64,000 nt of DNA from Halichondria panicea (taxonomy: Eukaryota; Porifera; Demospongiae; Suberitida; Halichondriidae): assembly GCF_963675165.1 (NCBI RefSeq), contig NC_087392.1, forward strand, positions 2,309,001 through 2,373,000, read 5' to 3'. This document shows positions 52,606 through 63,517 of the stretch, piece after piece. The translations under genes were made by a program, and so were the position numbers. The notes beneath the pieces are model-generated. The model did not search any database and was not told the DNA's origin. It saw nothing but the letters and a program-made list of their open reading frames with translations. Each line of letters starts with the position of its first letter. Positions within the stretch are counted from its first letter, which is position 1.

Positions 52606-55600
52606 ATGATCTATACTGTCATCCATCTTTGCACAGCTAGAAGCAGGGGGCTTGGTTCTGCACGATTTACAGCTGGTATTCACAGTACAGCCATACGCCA
52701 ACATGCAACGCACCCCCAAATCACCACCCACCCCTCTGTAGTACAACGAGAGAATGACTCAAGATGGGAAGGTACTTTTGTTTAAACAGAAAACGTATTA
52801 TGTGTGTATGTATGTACTTGAAAGGGATACACTCTTGTAGTTTGCTTGAATTCAAATTTGAGATACTGTTATTTGGTGGTTAGAGGTGTTTAGTAATGCG
52901 TTCCTCGTTTGGGCGATTGTTATTTAGTATTAAACTCTTACCCTTCTTCTTGTATTCAGGTGTGGACATGGACCGAGTGTCCGATGAGTGTGACGTTGTG
53001 ATAGTAGGTGGGGGGCCAGCTGGACTCTCAGCAGCCATCAGACTTAAGCAGCTGGCAGAGGAGAGTGGGCAAGATTTCAGAGTATGTCTTGTCGAGAAGG
53101 CTTCTGAGATTGGTAAGGAGTAGTAGGGTGAAAATGTATTGGCAACTTTTATCTAACTCTATAATAATAATAATATTGATGCTCGTATACTTGTTTGGTT
53201 AGATGCTATTTGTTGTATCAGGTTCTCACACATTGTCTGGAGCTGTTTTGGAACCAAGAGCACTGCAAGAATTGTTTCCAGACTGGAAGGACAGAGGGGT
53301 AGGTGTGGTCAATGTTGACGGTTGTGGCCACTGAACACCAACCTAATTATAGGCTCCTCTACACACTCCTGTCACCAAGGACAAGTTCTACATTCTCACT
53401 CAGAAGTCGCAGATTCCATTACCAATGTTTCTTCCAGGTAATGTCATTTCTGTATAAAATACGATTTAGGTATGCTTAACCCCTTATCAGGTTTACCTAT
53501 GAACAACCATGGCAACTATGTGGTGAGACTCGGTAATGTGGTGCGCTGGCTGGGGGAGCAGGCAGAGCAGCTGGGAGTGGAGATATACCCTGGAATAGCT
53601 GCCAGTGAGGTAGGGGCATTTGTAGTAGTAGGAAGCAGTACATGTATTTCCTTATTGTGTAATCATTTCTGTACACTGTGCTTGATTGCAGGTGTTGTAC
53701 CATGAAGATGGCAGTGTTAAGGGCATAGCTACAGTCGATGTTGGGATAGCTAAAGATGGCTCTCCCAAGCCTACCTTTGAGCGTGGAATGGAACTTCATG
53801 CCAAACTGGTTCTGTTTGGTGAGGGCTGTCATGGCTCTCTGGCTAAGACACTCTACAAAAACAAGAGCTTTAAATTGCGAGAGAATTGCCAGCCACAAAC
53901 ATACGGCATTGGGATAAAAGAGGTAAATAGAGCTAGATAATAATTATTCACACATCATTGCTTTCCCCATGCAGCTCTGGGAGATAGATCACTCAAAGCA
54001 CAACCCTGGCCTTGTTCAGCACACAATTGGCTGGCCCATGGTGCGTATGATAGATGAAGCTAATGTTTTGACTGGAATGTGACATATCCTCTATTACTTT
54101 TCGATCAGAATCGTTCAACGTACGGAGGGTCATTCATGTACCATCTCAATGAAGGGGATACTCCTCTCGTTTCTGTTGGATTTGTGGTGAGTACTCCACG
54201 CACACTGTTACAACACTCTCGTGTACACATTTATATCATGTTGTCAAGATTACAAGGGTGTAATAAACGTCATACAGTCCCCTCCGTGTTATATTTTATT
54301 ACACGGTCGCGTAGCCTGGAGGCATGATTTGGTAAGGGGTTGTCATGATATAAAACACATAATTATTGCATAAGAATCCTTGTGTTTTACAGGCAACTCG
54401 CCCTTATATTTTATATAAAACACTCGGTCTCATGCTATAATTATCTATTACACACAACATAATTATTGTCACCACTTTACAGGTGGCCCTGGATTATGAC
54501 AACCCACATCTCAGTCCGTTCAAAGAGTTTCAGGTCCGTATTATCTACTAGTACTTCATAATGAGTATGCTTTTCTAACGTATATACAGCGTTGGAAACT
54601 CCACCCACATGTACGATCGACCTTTGAAGGTGGAAAAAGGATTGGCTACGGGGCACGTGCCTTGAACGAAGGAGGGCTTCAGGTTTGTGCACCAAAAATG
54701 TGCTTGTACTGTATAACCCCCCTTTAAATAGTCTAGGACCTACATGTACTGTACATGCACTGCGGGTCATGAGGCTTTATTCATGAAGTTACTTTTTCTA
54801 CAGAGCCTGCCTAAGCTAGCGTTCCCCGGTGGTGCTCTCATTGGGTGCAGTCCTGGGTTCATGAATGTACCTAAAGTGAAGGGGACTCACAATGCCATGA
54901 AGACTGGTATGCTAGCTGCTGAGAGTGCTTTTGAAGCACTGAGCAAAAGCTCTCCTGATGACCAAGGTAACATGCTATGTATACATACTTATATCACATT
55001 GTCAAGGTTACAAGGGTGTATTAAAGTCATACAGTCTCATCCGCGTTATTTTATTTTGTCGCGTGCCTTGAGGAATGATTTGGTAAGGGATCGTCATGAT
55101 ATATAAAACACATAATTATACATGCGAATCCTCATTAACCCGAGGCCGTGCCGCGACCAATATATTTGTTTGTTTGTATCTGAGTCTATTTACCTGGATG
55201 CCATAGCGCTGCGTTTACAGCGTGGATAGCCCTCACACAACAAGTTATTTAGTGGCAGATTTTGATGTTAAAGCTTTGTTGTCAAACAAATTTGCACGTT
55301 AGCTGCATAGCTAGCTAGCTACATGTGGCCTTTATTCGAGGTACGTATAATAATTATATAGCTGAAGTGATCCCAAACCAGGAACAGTGGAAAGGGTCAC
55401 TGAGTAGAAAGCTAGAATTCTGGGTGTGGTTGCTGCTTCTTTTGCTTATCCTAGCCCCAGAATATACCACTCTTTTGATTATCCTAGCCCCCCAAAATAC
55501 CAGGAGGCTTCTTTGCTGTGATCCTTGTCTCATGCACTACTAAAACTGTCTCTAGTCTACTTCTAGTCTATTGCTCCTGTTTACTTGCTGCTACCAGCTG

Positions 55601-56331
55601 CCATGCTCATACATACTACTGCATTATTTTATTGTATAGCAGTCTTTTGATTTCTATTGTTTATGTGAACAGCCGAGGGTTAGTACTTCAGTGCTCTTGA
55701 AACACTCAGTCTTATGCTATTATACATTGTAATTATTACTACGTGAAAATTGTCCACTGCTTTAGGTATTTACCTCGAGTCATACGAGGCTCGTGTCAAG
55801 AATAGTTGGGTCTGGAATGAGCTCAAGCAGGTCAGAAACGTTCGGCCATCGTTTAATACCCCTCTTGGCTATTGGGGAGGGATTGCTTATGCTGGACTTT
55901 TTAATTGGATACTGCGTGGCAAGGAGCCGTGGACTCTCAAACACCACGGGACGGATGCCAACTCTTTAAAACCTCTCGAGTCATGCTCACCCATAGACTA
56001 CCCCAAACCAGATGGTGAAATCACCTTTGACCTACTTACATCTGTTGCTCTAACCGGTACCAATCACGAGGGCGACCAACCACCCCACCTCACACTTGCA
56101 GATGACAGCGTACCCGTCGAGAAAAACCTGGCCGTTTATGGAGGACCTGAGCAGAACTTTTGTCCGGCTGGTGTCTATGAATATGTGGAGAGAGAGGATG
56201 GACAGGGAACGAGACTGCAAATTAATGCACAGAACTGTATTCACTGCAAGACTTGCGACATCAAGGACCCCTCTCAGAACATCAACTGGGTACCACCCGA
56301 GGGGGGTGGCCCTGCATATAGTGGCATGTGA
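52606..56331 (+). CDS. ETFDH: ETFDH, electron-transfer flavoprotein:ubiquinone oxidoreductase
   Basis: Inner mitochondrial membrane flavoprotein passing electrons from ETF to ubiquinone. Exons 52606-52771, 52960-53112, 53222-53298, 53353-53437, 53491-53609, 53692-53922, 53975-54040, 54109-54186, 54483-54533, 54590-54682, 54804-54966 and 55766-56331; 615 aa (human 617), exact frame. An in-frame ATG at 52546 gives 635 aa; the length favours 52606. An Arg/His-rich presequence ([16 protein letters not shown]) precedes the FAD motif [14 protein letters not shown]. The C-terminus has [20 protein letters not shown], the 4Fe-4S ligand cluster. The intron before the last exon (799 bp) contains nested repeats and is the longest here. 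Confidence 0.95.
54228..54440. repeat. Intronic repeat, empty copy
   Basis: Starts TATATCATGTTGTCAAGATT, contains TTACAAGGGTGTAATAAA, GATTTGGTAAGGGGTTGTCA and ATAAAACACATAATTA, and ends CACTCGGTCTCATGCTAT. It is homologous to 54990-55725 except that it lacks the 547-bp insertion. Confidence 0.8.
54990..55725. repeat. Intronic repeat, copy with nested insertion
   Basis: The same series as 54228-54440, split by the element at 55136-55682. The flanking halves (to ATGCGAATCCTC and from GAAACACTCAGTCTTATGCT) align with the empty copy. Confidence 0.8.
55136..55682. mobile_element. Element with TAACCCGAGGC-like ends, copy 2 (nested)
   Basis: Begins TAACCCGAGGC and ends GCCGAGGGTTA, an 11-bp inverted pair with one mismatch. 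It is homologous along its length to 3520-4118. The second copy is flanked by the two halves of another repeat, so it inserted there after that repeat was duplicated. Confidence 0.8.
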
Positions 56332-56550
56332 CACTGGCTATATTAAACAATATTGCACATAGCTAGCTAGTTTATAAGATTTTACATTTATTGTGGACTA
56401 TGCAATCTAATTATCATCCGATCATCATAATTATTATAATTATTATAGTGAGTGCATTGCAAGTGAATACATGTAATATCAGGAGTGCATTTTGTAATAT
56501 TAATTGATTGAGGGTGGAGTGGGAAAATTATGTGAATGAGCGAGTTAGTG

Positions 56551-58393
56551 TTATACCATCCAGTGTGAGTGGACCTCCTGTGCCCCTGGAATTGCATCCA
56601 GTTGGCTATGTCTTTTCAACCGAGGGGCTCCTGCTCCAGCTCTCCTCCAAGGTTCGTTGAAAGAAAGCACATGCTGCAGCAGAAAAAATGAAATTGAGTT
56701 TCATGATGTAAATAAAAAATAATGGATTGGTACTACATTCTGCTCATCTGGTTGTCGTCGTCTTCCTTCTTTTTCCCACATCTGAGCCATAGTCTCTGTG
56801 TGAAGTACATCTAGTTTCTTGTCATCGTGTCTCCTCTGTTGTAGCTGCTTGTGCCTCAGTTCAGCCTGATCCTGGAGATCAGTGTAGTAGCTCTTAGAGC
56901 CACGGGAGTTGGGGTTCTGTAAATGCAATATAATAGGCAGCCCAAGAAAGGAAATTCATCTTCAACTATTGTCATGGTTTACTTGACAAATAACTACAGT
57001 ACATGCGTAAGTAGTATAGCAGCACAAAAGAAAACATGGAAAGCACTTACATGATTTTCTCCATATTTCTGTCGATGATCAACTTTTCTTTCCACATCTT
57101 TAGCTTTCATTAAAGTAGCCATATCGACCCCACACCCTCGACCGAGCTGCATTACCTGGCCTTGTCTGTTTCTCATAGGAGCACCTGCGCCTGGTCTACC
57201 CCACGGGTCAAACTCTTCCACACCTTGATCTGAGATAAAAAGATGTCGCTAATTGAGTGAAGCTCATCTCAATCTTCATACTTAGCACAGTACACAGCTA
57301 TGCAACAATCAGCTATGCAACAAACCACTTACTAATAATGGGAATAGGTGCTTCATATCCTCTTTTCCTCATCTGAGCTGCTATACTGGTAAAGCCAGAG
57401 TCTGAACTGTAGGTGTCCCAGTCCATGACCCTCTTTCGTGCGTCCCTGCGGGATACTTCGTTTCTACCCCAGATGTAGTCAGAAGGAGCATCCTTTAACT
57501 CTCTTTTCTCTCTCTCACGTCTATCAATATCTTCAAGGCGCTGCTCTTCTGTATATGCAATTATACTCTTACAATGATGAAATAAGACATACATGTGTTT
57601 ACCTAATTTCTTCCCATAGATCAATTTCCTGTTCCTCTCCTCTATCATTAATAACTTTTCAGAGTCAGACCTTTCCAACTTGTAGTTTTTCTGCCTCCCA
57701 CTTTTCTCAGGACCACCGGGTAGACATCTCTACAATATAATTAGTTGTTAAAATACAAGTTATTGCCAGCACCTGAAAATGTAAGGCATTGTACCATGGA
57801 GTCAACTTCTCTCTTAAGGTGATCCTGGAATTTGATGTCCCTAGCTCCTTTGATGTGAGTGGTGAGCTTCCCTGAGCTAGTCCTTAGTAGCGCTCCAGCC
57901 CCCGGCTTGCCATAAGGATCATATCCACAACCACTCTGGGAGTGAGGATGTGTAAATGAGATCTGGAAACGACACGTATAATTATATAGGCACTGTCCGT
58001 TCAAACCTCTTACTTTGGTAGATACACCTACAGCTGGTCTCCCCCATGGATTATACTGTTGTAGCTGCTCTAAATCCTGCATTGATAAAATCAGTAGTTA
58101 TTTATCCCCACTTAAAAGTAACCGTACTTTTCGTTGTTTTTCCACCTTCTCTCTCCTCTCTGCTTCTCTCTTGGAAAGGTATGCACGATGGTCCTCCTCT
58201 GTGATTAATATAATTGAATGTACAAGCACGTACACAACTAATACTTACGGATTTCTTCCTGTTGTTTCTTCAACTTCCTTCTTTCAGCAGACCTAGGAAC
58301 GTTATTTTATATTGGGACAAATATTTAAATGTGACTGCCTTACGTTCTCTGTGCTCCTTCACCAATATAGATATTTGTATGCCAAGAACTCAT
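56551..58393 (-). CDS. Coiled-coil protein with PWGRPGAGAP repeats (CSPP1-like)
   Basis: Ten minus-strand exons: 58344-58393, 58249-58292, 58128-58198, 58014-58076, 57795-57935, 57603-57729, 57333-57548, 57051-57229, 56737-56916 and 56551-56673; 397 aa, exact frame. N-terminus MSSWHTNIYIGEGAQRTSAE is followed by a charged helix (REAERREKVEKQRK). Four repeats are spaced along the protein: YNPWGRPAVGV, YDPYGKPGAGALL, FDPWGRPGAGAPM and NEPWRRAGAGAP. Charged coiled-coil stretches lie between them (LEDIDRREREKRELKDAP). PWGRPGAGAP repeats with coiled coils occur in centrosomal or ciliary proteins such as CSPP1; the match is from memory and not proven. It is tail to tail with ETFDH (219 bp between stops). 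Confidence 0.7.
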
Positions 58394-58615
58394 TGCAAAC
58401 CTTAAACCCCTCAGTTCACTCTTTGCCTATTGAAATAATAATGTGCACTGCATGTTATCTGAGTTTTAGTTTTATCTCTATGGATACATGTCCATGTACT
58501 TTTGGGAGGGAGGGGCGGGGCTGAAATGGAATTCCGAGGGCGGGGCTGGCCTTTGCCCTTTACTTTGCGTAGCTACTAAGCTAGCTAGCTAGCTAGCGTC
58601 AAAAACATATAAAAT

Positions 58616-59391
58616 CAGAGATACAAAAGAAAGGGGATTGGAAACGACCGCCCACGCCCTATGTAAAAGGACTGACATCCGGTGAAGCACTCCGTGTAAT
58701 CATTGCGCTCGCAAATAATTACATGGAGGACTGCGCTACGGTTTTGTATCCCTGGTTTCTAGCTCTCCTATCCACTAGAGATCACTCAGGGCCTGGGAGA
58801 TACTTGAGAGAAGTAAGCTTATACCACTGACAAGCTCTAAGTCCGTTGTCTTTACTCTGTTTCCAATTTTTTTGAGTTTAGCTTGAATTACTCTGTGTCA
58901 ACTTTTCTCTGTCCCTCCTGTGAAGTCAAAACAGCAAAGGACATTGCTTGACTTGGTTATTATGTATCTAAGTGCTACATAGAATGGCTTTATGCTATAA
59001 ATAAGCTGTACTGTTCATAAACGTTTGCAGTATAGTCCTTCAAACTGCTTTAGTATACTTTTAGACACACCACGGGCCTGTCCCTCCTACGACTTCATAG
59101 TAAAGGCTATTTCTTCTTGCATAGCATTTATTTGTCTAGTAATAGTGGCTGCATGGCTTAGTCGACTTTTTAGAGCTAAATTCTCTTTACTTTTTAGAAA
59201 AATCAACATTAAAGATTATCAATTTCACTGTTTCTATGTACAGCACATTGTAGAGCAGTCAAGACAGGTAATGAGCATGCTGACTATAAATATAATCCTT
59301 TGTAGTTTTAGTCACGCCCTATAACACGGAATGCTTCACGCAAAAATTTCGTAAAAATTTCGTTTCCAATCCCCTTTCTTTTGTATCTCTG
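58616..59391. mobile_element. 776-bp inverted-repeat element overlapping the KLHL start region
   Basis: The left end CAGAGATACAAAAGAAAGGG continues GATTGGAAACGA, and the right end is its exact complement (CCCTTTCTTTTGTATCTCTG). Direct repeats ATAAAAT flank it (58609-58615 and 59392-59398); the second copy includes the AT of the KLHL ATG at 59397. No ORF with known motifs is seen inside. Without it the divergent promoter would be about 220 bp. Confidence 0.88.
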
Positions 59392-59396
59392 ATAAA

Positions 59397-61308
59397 ATGG
59401 AAAGACATTCAAGGTCAAGCTCTCCTTACTCAGAGCTAAGCTGCTCTATTCCCGATGTACGAGTAACAATAGAAGAACGCAATGGTTACACAGAAACTAC
59501 AGCGGAAGGTATTGTCTTCACTGCTGAAGGTCACTCAACTCGATTGCTCTCCCAAATGGCATCCCTAAGAACCAAAGGCCGGCTACTATGTGATGTCATT
59601 CTTAGAATAGGAAGCGAGGAAGTGTATGCACACAGAGTGGTTCTGTCTGCTTGTAGCACCTACTTTTGTGCCATGTTCACCAACAAAATGATGGAAAGTA
59701 CCCAAGAAACAGTCACTCTAGCTGAGATGGACCCTCAAGCTGTAAAAAGTCTCGTGGAATTTGCTTACACAGCCAAGATCATAGTGAACGAAAACAACGT
59801 CCAACCCCTTCTAAAGGCTGCTTCTATTCTTCAGTTGTCTGAAGTTGTTGGAGTATGCTGTAACTTTTTATGTGTCCAGCTACACTCAACCAACTGTCTA
59901 GGTATAGTATCATTTGCTGAAGCTCATGGTTGTAATGTGTTAGCTGACTCTGCTCAGCAGTATCTTCTCGATCACTTTATGGAAGTTGTGAAATCTGACG
60001 AGTTTGTTCATCTCAGTTTCGATCGTGCTCAGAGGTTGCTCTATTCCGACAACATTAATGTCTCAAATGAAGAAGTTGTGTTCGATGCTGTTTATCGTTG
60101 GTTGACTTATGATTCGAATACACGGAAGATGCACGCGTTTGAAATGCTTTCTGCAGTTCGATTGCCCCTTCTCAAACCTCGCTTTTTAGCTGAACAAGTT
60201 TACACGAAGGACACTTTGCGACAAAATCCACAATGTGTCAATCTGATGATGAATGCTATGATCTACCATTCAGTGCCTGAAAAGAGACTACATCTCAAAG
60301 AGATACTAAACGACACTCCGCGTAAAGGGACAATAGGAACTATGTTTGTTATCGGAGGAATGGAGTCTTGCCAGAACAAAGGTACTGTGGAGTTCTTCAA
60401 TGCACGCAAGAATGAGTGGTTGCTAATGATAAACTCACAATCGACATGCAAAAGGCTACAATTCGGATGTGCTATTCTTAAGTCCAAAATCTACATTGTT
60501 GGTGGCCGAAATGGACTAAGAACTTTAAATACAGTTGATCGATTCAATCCCCTGACCAGTAGCTGGGAGGCTTGTGTGCCCATGTGCTCATACAGACACG
60601 GAGTTGGAGTGGGGGTGATGTCAGGTCCTATGTATGCTGTTGGTGGACACGATGGTTGGTCATATCTCAGCTCAGTGGAAAGGTGAGTATTAAATTTATC
60701 CTTAAATTAGTTACTGTACTGCTACACAAAATAATGACTTAATAGTTACATCATTTCCTTTTCTGCACCACAGGTATGACCCTAACATGAAAGTCTGGTC
60801 ATATGTGTCTTCGATGAATTGTGCTCGCAGTACTTCAGGAGTGGCTGTACTCAATGGAAAGCTCTTTGTGGTTGGTGGTAGAGACAGCAATGCGTGCTTG
60901 AAGTCGGTAGAATGCTACGACCCTCACACTGATCGCTGGGCAAACGTCCCTGATATGAATGTTGCAAGAGGAGGTGTAGCTGTCGCTGTGCTCTTCAGAA
61001 AGCTGTATGCCATTGGTGGACACGAGATATCAGATCCACTCTCATCCGTTGAAGTGTATGATCCTCTCACGAATGTGTGGTCGATGGTGGCTTCCATGCG
61101 ATATAGAAGAGATGCTGTCGCTGCTGCTTCGTTTGGAGGAAAGGTGTATGCAGTTGGAGGTTTTGATGGGTCAGACTATCTCTGTTCAGTGGAGGCCTAC
61201 GATCCTGAGTTGAATGAGTGGAGCCTGGCAGCAGAACTGAGATTGGGTCGTGCTGGCTCAGGGGTTGCAACCAGCTCGGACATTTGTGTCAGTGAACTTC
61301 CTAAATAG
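59397..61308 (+). CDS. KLHL5: Kelch-like protein, KLHL4/5 type (BTB-BACK-kelch)
   Basis: Predicted Cullin-3 adaptor. Two exons, 59397-60682 and 60774-61308; 606 aa, exact frame. A BTB domain (CDVILRIGSEEVYAHRVVLS, with YTAKIIVNENNVQPLLKAA), then BACK (FAEAHGCNVLADSAQQYLLD), then six kelch repeats. Repeats include [66 protein letters not shown]. The [14 protein letters not shown] and LGRAGSGVA ends match KLHL1/4/5 rather than KLHL2/3. The first 55 residues are unrelated low-complexity sequence. Only three bases separate the ATG from the TIR of the upstream element, so the 5' UTR must run through it, unless a more distant non-coding exon exists. Confidence 0.9.
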
Positions 61309-61659
61309 TACATAATATATAATATAGTAGTGAATGCTATTTTTATCCCAATCACTTTTTAATTGCATTCTGTGCATTCTGTGCACGCATTTTTATATCC
61401 TCTGTACAGTGTCTGGAGAGTTGATTATGCATGTATTGTCAGCACGCCCCTATTGTTTCTTATACCGTAGAGCTGTCATCAAGTTTATACAGTGAAGCAC
61501 ATGCACGATGTTCGATGTTAGGTCATGCAGAAGGAATTTGAAAGATGTACATGTAACAACTAAGAGACCAATTTACATGTATATTATGAGCATAAACTTG
61601 TTAACCATGTACCAGTACTCACACCCAATAGCCAGAGCCCAATTAGCCCCCCAATAATT
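61309..61659. other. Intergenic, KLHL 3' flank
   Basis: AT-rich sequence with TACATGTA-type palindromes. I see no gene or clear repeat other than the one that starts at 61660. Confidence 0.5.
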
Positions 61660-62040
61660 ATGCCTCGAGGCGTAGCCGCACGAGGGATACGGTAAAGCTG
61701 ACTGTGTGTGTCTGTGTGTCTGTTCCAGCTGTAACTGCTCAACTGTTGCAATACGACGAAAACTAACAGCTTCTATAGGCTTCTAGCCACGTTCTCTTGG
61801 ATTTTGATTCGTGGATTAGCAAACTAAAGCTTCTTTCTCGAGTTATGGCTAGTTTGACTCACATTGAAGGCTGTTGCAGTCTCTTCAGAATCTTTCATAG
61901 CATCATCTGTCCGCACAAACTTTCTATTCAACATATGAGTTAGCCTTGCACTAAAGCGCTAGCTTTTTGTTAGCTACAAGACTCAGAAAATAAAAAACAG
62001 CTAGCTAGCAGTAGCCATTTGTGAAATTGATCTCTTTGGA
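61660..62040. repeat. Dispersed repeat with TATGCCTCG start, copy 2
   Basis: Homologous to 39438-39800. Begins ATTATGCCTCGAGGC, with GGATACGGTA, a TGTGTGTCTGTG stretch, TTCTATAGGCTTCTAG and TCTCGAGTTATG in the same order. Confidence 0.75.
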
Positions 62041-62065
62041 CACACCCTTTAATTATTCCTATGGA

Positions 62066-62960
62066 TTTTTTTTTTTTTTTTTTTAGCCTTTATGGCGAAA
62101 GTAGTTAAGGTAAGTACAAACGGGTAGACAGATATAAATAGAAATCTAAGTAAGGTAAAGATATGAAGAACAAACATATAGTAAGTTTAGGTATGCCCAT
62201 CAAGCACAGGTGATAGAGTTGGTGACCTGTGAATGAGCATGGAAGCATTCCCTCGCCAAAGGGCTATGCTGACTCTCCCAAAGAGGTGTTTAATGGTGAC
62301 TGAGTCTCGGTCCGCGCCTGAGCGGAGACAAATTGACCGGCCGATATCACGGATGGTTGAGATGAAGTCCTCTGCTAAGCCTCCCAGGGTTTCGGCCACA
62401 AGGGGAATGCATGTCATACCCACAGACCTGCAGCTGGGGAGATTGGAAGCCAGCTTACGCTGGACCCCCACTTGGAGAGTGTGGCCCTGGGTCCTTGCAG
62501 CCTCAGACAGTGTGAGAGACTGGAGAGGAGAAATGACATGGACGTCAAGAGCCGCTGGACGACCATTGATCCAGTTGGGGAGGAGGACGTCTGCAGGGCG
62601 AGAAGCCGAGTCAGGAACAAGCCCTGTAGTTTCTCTTGAGGGGCCCAGAGCAGCAGACTGAGCCGCTTTAAAAACAACGTCACGGACGGCGTTGTGACGG
62701 CTGATACGGTCACTGTTGCCTCCACATCCCACCTGGTGGTCACCAAGGGAGTCAGCAACACCATGACACTCAGGGCAGGTGAACTGGTCATTGTGCAGCG
62801 GGACCCCTAGCCAGTAACACAGGCAAGAGCGAAACTCCCTATCTTGGAGGTGAAGCCCGAGTGAGGGAGAAGGGATTACGTTCAGCCAGTCGTGAGCGTG
62901 AGGGAGACCAGTGGAGATGTAATGCGCATGCGCGCTCATTCCCCAGATCCTCCTGGCAGA
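62066..62960 (-). mobile_element. 5'-truncated non-LTR retrotransposon, restriction-like endonuclease end
   Basis: A 19-T run at 62066-62084 is the poly(A) tail of a minus-strand element. The ORF ending at 62187 encodes CPECHGVADSLGDHQVGCGG, RHNAVRDVVFK, RPADVLLPNW and ALDVHVISP. The CCHC-type zinc cluster, R.RHN, then PAD and DVxV order fits the C-terminal restriction-like endonuclease of R2/R4/CRE-clade elements, which sits after the reverse transcriptase. Only the C-terminal part remains; the RT domain is absent upstream, where sequence changes near 62945-62960 to tandem repeats. A clear target duplication was not found. Confidence 0.75.
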
Positions 62961-63300
62961 ATCATATTTTTCTTGAGGGCCTGGTAAGCCACAAAACACT
63001 ACTATGTACACAAGTCTTTTCTTCTTAAATATTATAATTATACACTGCATGAACTACAGATCCAATTTTCTTCTTTCTTGAGGTCCTGGTATTAAAGCCA
63101 CATAATACAACAATAGCATGTGTAATAAGTCTTTTCTTCTCAGTGACTTTATATAGATAAGCTAACTTTATGAAATAATTATGCACTTCTGCTTATAATT
63201 AATTGAAAACAAAATCTTCTTTGTTGCTTCCTAGATCCTCGAGGTCCTGGTATAAGCAGCCACAAAACACAACAATGATACCATAATTATACAATTGCAA
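62944..63300. repeat. Three spaced degenerate repeats (AGATCC / GAGGTCCTGGTA / AGCCACAAAACAC)
   Basis: Units at about 62944-63030, 63058-63145 and 63233-63290 share AGATCC, then GAGG(T/G)CCTGGTA, then AGCCACA(A/T)AA(C/T)AC and, in the first two, AAGTCTTTTCTTCT. Spacing is irregular. The first unit abuts the truncated 5' end of the retrotransposon fragment. Confidence 0.65.
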
Positions 63301-63517
63301 GTCAGTTTTAGACAGATTATTTTATACACTTTTCCTCTTCTATACTTTCTCTTCTATACTTTTCTATACTTTTGAGCAAAAGCAAATCATGGCGAGAGGC
63401 ATTAGCACAGCGCCAGCTTGAACACTAGTTGATTCAGTGAAACAACCATGTAATAATTACAATCACAACAATAAAATAAATATCCCTAGGATGTTAACAG
63501 TTTTAGACCGATTGAAT

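Noticed and set aside
62233-62661. 142-aa plus-strand frame
   Set aside because: It is the antisense shadow of the retrotransposon endonuclease ORF.
62187-63050. Full 287-aa minus ORF as a host gene
   Set aside because: The C-terminal motifs are those of a non-LTR element and a poly(A) tract follows; the N-terminal 40 codons lie in unrelated repeats.
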